A stretch of 38,932 bases of DNA from Chromatiales bacterium (ex Bugula neritina AB1) (GTDB taxonomy: Bacteria; Pseudomonadota; Gammaproteobacteria; Granulosicoccales; Granulosicoccaceae): contig MDLA01000184.1 of assembly GCA_001730015.1 (NCBI GenBank), positions 1-38,932 on the forward strand. The letters are read 5' to 3'. The notes under the pieces were generated by a model that was given only the letters and a program-made list of their open reading frames with translations, made no database searches and had not been told where the DNA came from. The position numbers and the translations under genes were made by a program. Below are positions 32,808 to 38,932 of the stretch, piece after piece (the stretch's first letter is position 1; each line of letters opens with the position of its first letter).

Positions 32808-33713
32808 ATGAGTTCTCCGGCGCTGCAAACGAACGAAAGCATAATAGAACCTACACCGGGTGCATTGCTACGCCGCCGTATTTTCGGGCACAGCGGGCTG
32901 GTAATCGGTGCGATAGTTCTGCTGGTAATATTTCTGGTTGCTATATTCGCACCGTGGATTTCACCGGGAGACCCGTACGATCAAGTGTTGTCGCGCAAAT
33001 TAATACCGCCCGTCTGGCACGAAAGCGCAAAGGCAACCTGGGAGCATCCGCTGGGCACGGATCATTTAGGGCGCGACTACCTGACCCGCCTGATCTATGG
33101 CGCGCGTATTTCGTTGCTGATCGGTTTTTCTGCCATGCTGATTTCTGGCGTTATCGGCACCACGCTCGGCATACTGGCAGGCTACTTTGGCGGGCGCGTC
33201 GATATGGTCGTGAACTTTATAATTACCACGCGATTATCGATGCCTGTGGTACTGGTAGCGCTTGCGGTGGTGAGTCTGCTGGGTTCGTCACTAACTATGG
33301 TGATCTGGGTGCTGGGGCTGCTGATCTGGGATCGCTTCGCGGTGGTTGTTCGCAGTGCCACGCAACAAGTACGCTCACTGGAATTTGTTACTGCAGCGGA
33401 GTCGGTCGGCTGTTCGGTGCCTCGAATTTTATTTTCAGAAATTCTGCCGAATATCGCCGGTTCATTGATTGTAATTGCCACCATAGAAATGGCTCATGCA
33501 ATTTTGCTTGAAGCGGCGCTGTCATTTCTGGGGCTTGGTGTGCAGCCGCCAGAGCCCAGCTGGGGTTTGATGATTGCTGAAGCCAAGGGCATGATGTTTT
33601 TCGATGGCTGGTTAATTGCCATACCGGGCGCTGCGTTGTTTGCGCTGGTGCTGGCAATCAATCTATTGGGTGACGGTTTGCGAGATGTTACCGCACCGGA
33701 AAACCGGAATTGA
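32808..33713 (+). CDS. Peptide-type ABC transporter permease (DppC-like)
   Basis: From ATG 32808, one base after the previous stop, the protein has 301 residues. A cytoplasmic N-terminus leads into helix one (LVIGAIVLLVIFLVAIFAPW), followed by the periplasmic region with HPLGTDHLGRDYLTRLIYGARISL typical of DppC/OppC. The EAA loop is EFVTAAESVGCSVPRILFSEILPN, and the last part contains ALSFLGLGVQPPEPSWGLMI, a family hallmark. It forms the translocation pore together with the DppB-like protein. Confidence 0.94.
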   Translation: MSSPALQTNESIIEPTPGALLRRRIFGHSGLVIGAIVLLVIFLVAIFAPWISPGDPYDQVLSRKLIPPVWHESAKATWEHPLGTDHLGRDYLTRLIYGARISLLIGFSAMLISGVIGTTLGILAGYFGGRVDMVVNFIITTRLSMPVVLVALAVVSLLGSSLTMVIWVLGLLIWDRFAVVVRSATQQVRSLEFVTAAESVGCSVPRILFSEILPNIAGSLIVIATIEMAHAILLEAALSFLGLGVQPPEPSWGLMIAEAKGMMFFDGWLIAIPGAALFALVLAINLLGDGLRDVTAPENRN

Positions 33714-33715
33714 GT

Positions 33716-34729
33716 ATGGATACCAACCGCATACTTGATGTGCGCAAACTGAGTGTCTCGATCCCGGTAGCTGCGGGTATGCTGAACCCGGTACAGGAGG
33801 TATCGCTGCATGTCGAGCGGGGTGAGACGCTTTGCATTGTTGGTGAATCCGGTTGCGGCAAATCGCTGACCTCACTTGCGATTATGGATTTACTGCCAAA
33901 GCGTGCACGCCGCACTGCAGAAAAGCTGGAGCTGGCGGGTGAGGAATTAAGCGGCGCGCGTGAGCGCACGATGTCTGATATTCGTGGTAACCGCATGAGC
34001 ATGATTTTTCAGGAGCCAATGACCTCCCTCAACCCCGCGTATACGATTGGCAATCAATTAATAGAGGCACTGCGGCGGCATAAAAAAGTATCGGTAAATG
34101 AAGCGCGGGAACGAGCTGAGTATCTGCTGGGCAAAGTTGGAATAACCGAGGCCGGTACGCGGCTGGCGCAATACCCGCATCAACTCTCCGGCGGCCTGCG
34201 ACAACGGGTGATGGTTGCGATGTCACTGATGTGCGGGCCGGATCTCATCATTGCTGACGAACCCACCACCGCGCTCGATGTTACCATTCAGGCGCAGATT
34301 CTACACTTGCTGGCTGAATTGCAGCGGGAATTTAAAATGGGGATGGTGCTCATTACTCATGATCTCGGGGTGGTGGCTAGAATTGCCGATCGGGTGGCTG
34401 TGATGTACGCCGGGCAGATTGTCGAGCAGGGCACGGCAAAGCAAATATTTAATGCACCGGCGCACCCTTATACGCGTGGGCTTTTATATTGTATTCCGGT
34501 GCCGGGTCAGACCAAAGCCGGTGAAAAGCTGGGTGCTATTTCGGGTATTGTGCCGTCGCTGGTGGGGGATCTGAAAGGCTGCCATTTTGCTTCCCGGTGT
34601 CCGCTGGCAGACGCAGACTGTACGGCGTCGTCTATAGAATTGCGCAGTGCAAAGTCACCCGGGCATATCTACCGTTGCCGTTTTGACGAAGCGCAAACAT
34701 CGAAGGTGAGCTTTATGGAGGCCCTGTGA
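33716..34729 (+). CDS. Peptide-type ABC transporter ATPase (DppD-like)
   Basis: This 337-residue ATPase has Walker A GESGCGKS (residues 43-50), Q-loop FQEPMTSLNPAYTIG, signature QLSGGLRQRV (with Leu in place of the usual Gln, common in DppD/OppD), Walker B LIIADEPTTALD and His in LITHDLGVVA. The C-terminal oligopeptide-transporter extension (HPYTRGLLYCIP, CHFASRCPLAD) carries the Cys residues that in relatives bind an iron-sulphur cluster. A TTG at 33710 overlapping the previous stop is an alternative start. The 3' end overlaps the next ATPase gene (GTGA). Confidence 0.94.
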   Translation: MDTNRILDVRKLSVSIPVAAGMLNPVQEVSLHVERGETLCIVGESGCGKSLTSLAIMDLLPKRARRTAEKLELAGEELSGARERTMSDIRGNRMSMIFQEPMTSLNPAYTIGNQLIEALRRHKKVSVNEARERAEYLLGKVGITEAGTRLAQYPHQLSGGLRQRVMVAMSLMCGPDLIIADEPTTALDVTIQAQILHLLAELQREFKMGMVLITHDLGVVARIADRVAVMYAGQIVEQGTAKQIFNAPAHPYTRGLLYCIPVPGQTKAGEKLGAISGIVPSLVGDLKGCHFASRCPLADADCTASSIELRSAKSPGHIYRCRFDEAQTSKVSFMEAL

Positions 34730-35694
34730 CAGAGGCAATTCTGGAAGCTCGCGATGTATCGCGAACCTTTATGGTGTCGGCCGGATTTCTGCGCGGCAAG
34801 CGACCGCTGCATGCAGTCAACGGCGTTAGTCTGGAATTGAAGCGCGGCGAGGTTCTGGCGGTTGTCGGGGAATCCGGTTGTGGAAAAAGCACCCTCGCTA
34901 AAATGATGCTGGGGCTGCTGTCACCGTCGTCCGGTAGTCTGCTTATAGGCGGCAAGCCGGTTGAGTCGATCAGTCGCATGGCTATTGCCAGAACCGTGCA
35001 ACCGATATTTCAGGATCCCTACTCCTCACTGAATCCGCGCAAGTCGCTGGGCAATATTATTTCATTGCCGCTTAAAGTGCAGGGCGATCCGGAACCGGAG
35101 ACCTGGCGCAAGCGCACCGAAGAGATCATGGAGCTGGTTGGCCTGCCGAGGCGCGTATACAATAATTACCCGAGTCAGTTGTCCGGAGGCCAGCGCCAGC
35201 GTGTCGCTATAGCCAGAGCGCTGATCAACCGGCCGCAGGTTGTAATTTGCGATGAGCCGACGTCTGCATTGGATGTTTCTGTACAGTCGCAGATTCTAAA
35301 TTTACTGCAAGACCTGCGAAAAGAGCTAGGCCTCACGTATCTGATTATCAGCCATAATCTGGCCGTCGTCGAGCATATGGCAACCGAGCTTGCTGTGATG
35401 TACCTCGGGCGTATAGTGGAATATGGAAAGGCCTCAGAGTGTTTCGATAATCCACGCCACCCCTATACCCGGGCATTGCTGGAATCGGTGCTGACGCCAG
35501 ACCCGGATCTTGGCGTGCCCGATACCCACCTTGGGGCGGCTTACCCAAACCCCTTGAATATGCCGGCTGGCTGCACGTTTCATCCACGATGTGCTGCCGT
35601 GTTGCCACAATGTGCCCGGCAGGTACCAGCCAGTGTTATAGATGGTGGAGTCAAATTGGAATGCCATCTGTTCGACAAGGCGAGTGAAAAATAG
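34726..35694 (+). CDS. Peptide-type ABC transporter ATPase (DppF-like)
   Basis: The 322-residue ATPase begins with GTG 34726 inside the previous stop. It has Walker A GESGCGKST, Q-loop IFQDPYSSLNPRKSLG, signature QLSGGQRQRVAIARAL, Walker B VVICDEPTSALD and His in IISHNLAVVEHM. A C-terminal extension HPYTRALLESVLTPDP, CTFHPRCAAVLPQC completes the family pattern. It is the second nucleotide-binding subunit, forming a heterodimer with the DppD-like protein. Confidence 0.95.
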   Translation: MTEAILEARDVSRTFMVSAGFLRGKRPLHAVNGVSLELKRGEVLAVVGESGCGKSTLAKMMLGLLSPSSGSLLIGGKPVESISRMAIARTVQPIFQDPYSSLNPRKSLGNIISLPLKVQGDPEPETWRKRTEEIMELVGLPRRVYNNYPSQLSGGQRQRVAIARALINRPQVVICDEPTSALDVSVQSQILNLLQDLRKELGLTYLIISHNLAVVEHMATELAVMYLGRIVEYGKASECFDNPRHPYTRALLESVLTPDPDLGVPDTHLGAAYPNPLNMPAGCTFHPRCAAVLPQCARQVPASVIDGGVKLECHLFDKASEK

Positions 35695-35710
35695 CAAAAG
35701 GTAAAGTTTG

Positions 35711-37129
35711 ATGCAGAATGAAGGCTCCCGCGCCGGCGCGATAGACCGGATACTGAGCTATTTTGATGAAGGCGGTTTTGATGAAGAACTAGGCAGGCGC
35801 GTTCGCATTCGAACGGAAAGTCAAAAAAGAGATAGCGTGCCGGAACTGCACCGCTATCTGGATGAAGAGATCATTCCGGCTTTCAAAGTCATGGGGTTCG
35901 AATGCACAAAATACGATAACCCGTTAAACCGCGGCGGGCCGTTTTTACTTGCCAGTCGAATGGAGGGCTCAGGTCTTCCGGTGGTACTTGGCTACGGGCA
36001 TGGCGACGTTATTCTAGGACAGGATGAGCAGTGGAAAAAAGGTAGCGGACCGTGGGAAATACAACGGGATGGTGATCGCCTGTACGGGCGGGGAACGGCA
36101 GACAATAAAGCTCAGCACACCATTAATATGGCCGCATTGCGTGCGGTGATCGAAGAGCGGGGTAGCCTTGGTTTTAACGCAAAGTTTCTAATTGAAATGG
36201 GTGAGGAGGCAGGTTCCGCCGGGCTGCGCGAGTTACTGGAACTGCACAAAGAGGCGTTCAGTGCTGATGTCTTTATCGGTTCAGACGGACCACGTATGTC
36301 ACCCGCGCGGCCTACTATTACGCTCGGTTCTCGTGGTGCATTGAATTTTGATTTGCGTGTTGAGCTGCGTGATGGCGGGCACCATTCCGGTAACTGGGGA
36401 GGGCTGATTGCCGATCCGGCAATTATTCTAAGCCATGCACTGGCATCTATAACAACTGCCAGCGGGCAGATTAAAATTAAAGAGTGGTTGCCACCTCCGA
36501 CTCTGGAATCGGTGCAGCGCGTGTTGGAAGGTCTTGAAATTGAAGCCGGTCCCGGAGCGCCCGAGATTGACCCAGACTGGGGTGAGCCTGGTATGACGCC
36601 AGCCGCCAAGGTCTATGGCTGGAACAGTTTTGCGGTTCTCGCGATGAAAGCCGGCAACCCGGAAAATCCGGTCAATGCCATTGCGCCGTCGGCCAGTGCC
36701 CATTGCCAGTTGCGTTTTTTTGCCGGTACCAATGCAGACACAATTCTGGAATCTCTGCGTACGCACCTTGACAGTAACGGCTTTCCTCAAGTTGAAATTG
36801 TAACGCCAGAAGAAAACAACGCCGGCTTTGCCGCATCGCGAACCGAGCCCGATCACCCCTGGGTTGAATCGGTGTTTTCTTCTATAGAATCGACCATCAA
36901 TGAGAAACCAGCGGTTATTCCGAGTATGGGTGGTTCTATCTGCAATGATCTGTTTACAGATTTACTGGGGCTGCCCGCAATCTGGATTCCCCACTCATAC
37001 GCTGCCTGCTCACAGCACGCACCGGATGAGCATATATTATTATCACTTACCCGCTCGGCACTGCCGCTGATGACCGGCTTATACTGGGATATCGGCGATG
37101 GCAAAGTACCGTCAGTCAGCAGCGAATAG
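35711..37129 (+). CDS. M20-family metallopeptidase
   Basis: The 472-residue enzyme belongs to the M20 (ArgE/DapE/carboxypeptidase G2) family of di-zinc hydrolases. Metal and catalytic residues can be read: His97 and Asp99 in GYGHGD, Asp131 in YGRGTADNKAQH, Glu165-Glu166 in EMGEEAGSAGL, Asp in IGSDGPRMS, and a late His in IPHSYAACSQHAPDEH. The lid domain lies in between. There is no signal peptide, so it acts in the cytoplasm on the imported substrate, cleaving peptide or amide bonds. ATG 35711 is preferred over TTG 35708. The gene is 16 bases behind the last ATPase and co-transcribed with it. Confidence 0.9.
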   Translation: MQNEGSRAGAIDRILSYFDEGGFDEELGRRVRIRTESQKRDSVPELHRYLDEEIIPAFKVMGFECTKYDNPLNRGGPFLLASRMEGSGLPVVLGYGHGDVILGQDEQWKKGSGPWEIQRDGDRLYGRGTADNKAQHTINMAALRAVIEERGSLGFNAKFLIEMGEEAGSAGLRELLELHKEAFSADVFIGSDGPRMSPARPTITLGSRGALNFDLRVELRDGGHHSGNWGGLIADPAIILSHALASITTASGQIKIKEWLPPPTLESVQRVLEGLEIEAGPGAPEIDPDWGEPGMTPAAKVYGWNSFAVLAMKAGNPENPVNAIAPSASAHCQLRFFAGTNADTILESLRTHLDSNGFPQVEIVTPEENNAGFAASRTEPDHPWVESVFSSIESTINEKPAVIPSMGGSICNDLFTDLLGLPAIWIPHSYAACSQHAPDEHILLSLTRSALPLMTGLYWDIGDGKVPSVSSE

Positions 37130-37200
37130 TCTGGCCAACAAAAAACAGAAGCCGGTAGTTTAGCGGTGAGGTATGCAAGATCAGTCAAGTGAGGGCAGGT

Positions 37201-38811
37201 ATGACTAAAGGCATTATCAGTGCACCGCAGCCCGAAGCGGTGGAAGCGGGTGCAGATATACTGGCAGACGGTGGTAATGCAATAGATGCTGCCATTGCCG
37301 CTGCATTGGTGCAAACCGCCGTCGATCCGCAGATGTGCGGCATTGCCGGATTCGGCTCAATGCATCTCTATATGCCCGAAACAGCATCGCATCAACTGAT
37401 CGACTTTCACGGTCGAGCGCCACTTGCCGCAACCCCTGATATGTGGGAAGACCTGGTGGTCAGGGAAACCGAAGATGGTTTTGGTTTTATATTGAGCGGT
37501 CGGCAGAACGAATGCGGCTATACCGCGGCCACCACACCAATGACGCTGCATGCGTTTGATCAGGCACTCAAGCGCTTTGGCACGCGCTCTTTGGGTGATC
37601 TGTTAGAGCCTGCAATAGAATACGCTGAAGAAGGATTCCTCGTTCGCCCGCATGTGTACGCGTTCTGGAATCTGCCGCCAATAGCCGGCAGAATGGCCTA
37701 CGTTGATTTAATGACTAAATTCCCCGCCACCCGAAAAATCTACTGTAACGAAAATGGCGAGTTACATAAAGTCGGACATAAGCTGGTAAACAAAGATCTG
37801 GCACGCACTTATAGGCAACTGCAAAAGCACGGCTCCGATGATTTTTACCACGGTGAGCTGTCGCAACAGATTGTTGCTGATATGGAGCGCCACGGCGGCC
37901 TGATTTCATCACAAGACCTGGCCAGTGTTTCCTGTACCGATTCCACGCCGTTGCGAGGCGAATATCGAGGCTATGACGTCGCCACCAATCGGCCACCGGG
38001 AGGCGGCATCATGCTGGTTGAAATGCTGAATATACTTGAGCATTTTGACTTACAAGGCATGGGCCATAATTCCGCCAACTACATAGCCACCGTTTCCGAA
38101 GCCATGAAAATTGCCACCGTTGATAAAGACAACCACGTTGGTGATCCATTGTTCATGGAAATTCCAATTGACAGATTATGCGCAAAAGACAGCGCAGCAA
38201 GCTATGCCAATCGTATAAAGCAGGGCGAAAAAACCAGCGTACCGCGCTGGAATGCAGGCGGAGAAGAGTCACGCAACACCACCCATATAAGCGTTAGCGA
38301 CTCACACGGGAATTGTGTATCGCTCACGCACTCACTCGGCATGCCCTCCGGCGTAGTCACCGACGGCCTGGGCTTTATGTACAACGGTTGCATGGCGGTG
38401 TTTGATCCCCGTCCCGGACGCCCTGGCTCGATAGCGCCGGGAAAATCGCGTTTTTCCGCCATGTGCCCGACTATGATATTCCAAGACGGCGCGCCAGTAC
38501 TGGTGGTCGGAGCCCCCGGCGGCACTTATATAACCATGGGCGTGTTGCAGGTTATTTTGAATGTGCTTGAATTTGGAATGACAGCGCAGGAGGCCGTGTC
38601 AGCACCGCGTTTCTGTACCACCTCCGATGTTATAGATATAACCAATAGGATTTTGCGTAAAACCGAAAGAGCGCTTGAATCGAAAGGGTATCAGGTGCGC
38701 CGCTCCCCGCACAGTTATCATTTTGCCGGTGTGCAGGCGATTCGTAAAAACGGTGATGAATGGGATGGCGGTTCCGACCCCGGTAGGGATGGTATGGTGA
38801 TATCTGTTTGA
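37201..38811 (+). CDS. Gamma-glutamyltransferase family protein without signal peptide
   Basis: The 536-residue protein is an Ntn-hydrolase of the gamma-glutamyltransferase family, normally made as a precursor that cleaves itself. It has the N-terminal ISAPQPEAVEAGADILADGG, NAIDAAIAAALVQTAVDPQM and the GIAGFGSMHLY block. The autoprocessing site is SRNTTHISVSDSHGNCVSLT, where Thr360 becomes the N-terminal nucleophile, and GAPGGTYI lies near the end. Unlike the periplasmic enzyme of E. coli it begins directly with the mature domain; I see no signal peptide with either ATG 37201 or GTG 37189. It should therefore hydrolyse gamma-glutamyl bonds inside the cell, after import. It is the last gene of the operon. 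Confidence 0.92.
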   Translation: MTKGIISAPQPEAVEAGADILADGGNAIDAAIAAALVQTAVDPQMCGIAGFGSMHLYMPETASHQLIDFHGRAPLAATPDMWEDLVVRETEDGFGFILSGRQNECGYTAATTPMTLHAFDQALKRFGTRSLGDLLEPAIEYAEEGFLVRPHVYAFWNLPPIAGRMAYVDLMTKFPATRKIYCNENGELHKVGHKLVNKDLARTYRQLQKHGSDDFYHGELSQQIVADMERHGGLISSQDLASVSCTDSTPLRGEYRGYDVATNRPPGGGIMLVEMLNILEHFDLQGMGHNSANYIATVSEAMKIATVDKDNHVGDPLFMEIPIDRLCAKDSAASYANRIKQGEKTSVPRWNAGGEESRNTTHISVSDSHGNCVSLTHSLGMPSGVVTDGLGFMYNGCMAVFDPRPGRPGSIAPGKSRFSAMCPTMIFQDGAPVLVVGAPGGTYITMGVLQVILNVLEFGMTAQEAVSAPRFCTTSDVIDITNRILRKTERALESKGYQVRRSPHSYHFAGVQAIRKNGDEWDGGSDPGRDGMVISV

Positions 38812-38844
38812 CTTCTGTCTGGATTGGTGGGTTGTTATCGATGG

Positions 38845-38860
38845 AGTGTCGCACTTTTTT
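38845..38860 (+). terminator. Short terminator-like hairpin after the operon
   Basis: AGTG-TCG-CACT followed directly by TTTTT lies 34 bases after the last stop. The stem has only four pairs, so it is a weak candidate for a Rho-independent terminator. Confidence 0.35.
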
Positions 38861-38932
38861 ATTTTTATTATAGATATATAGCTGCTGTAATGGCACAAAA
38901 ATACGGGATAACTCTATTCGCCTTCTTGGTTT

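Overview
The window looks like a piece of a gammaproteobacterial chromosome, probably marine. The chromosomal half (about 26-38.8 kb) carries a Tex protein, LysR regulators and a Dpp-type ABC transporter of proteobacterial style. The accessory half (1-25 kb) carries PFGI-1-like integrative-element genes, IS21, IS5-like, IS91-like and RAYT transposases, and a FabA-type dehydratase. I cannot name a genus from the sequence.

Layout. 1-5.5 kb is an insertion-sequence graveyard. The right end of an IS21-family element cuts a BTAD-type regulator. A complete IS5-like element (IR 1159-1176 and 2478-2495) sits between an N-terminally truncated alpha/beta hydrolase and a C-terminally truncated DUF1998-type defence helicase. 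Behind the helicase lie scraps of a RecB-like nuclease and a WYL regulator. 5.9-11.8 kb is a fragment of an integrative element: a TraI_2-like protein without the HD residues, a frameshifted ParB-like gene, a PFL_4669-family gene, a large secreted GH114-type glycosidase with cysteine-rich repeats, and two small unknown genes. A decayed cold-shock gene follows.

12.6-19.5 kb is the most interesting part: a tight five-gene operon encoding an acyl-CoA dehydrogenase-like flavoprotein, an acyl carrier protein, a fatty acyl-AMP ligase, a class III aminotransferase fused to a cyanobacterial-type acyl-ACP reductase (interrupted by one frameshift), and a FabA-like dehydratase. Together they should activate a fatty acid onto the ACP, desaturate or isomerise it, release it as an aldehyde and aminate it, giving an unsaturated fatty amine. 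This resembles the alkylamine arm of tambjamine biosynthesis, but no pyrrole genes are present in the window.

19.6-22.1 kb is an IS91-like element with its own tyrosine recombinase, inserted next to a truncated integrase. A LuxR-type regulator, a RAYT-like transposase and an antitoxin remnant follow. From 26 kb the DNA looks chromosomal: a LysR regulator, a methyltransferase-like protein, Tex, and a seven-gene operon for import (Dpp-type ABC transporter) and intracellular hydrolysis (M20 peptidase, leaderless gamma-glutamyltransferase) of a peptide or gamma-glutamyl compound. The operon is preceded by a leader that can fold into a long-range stem.
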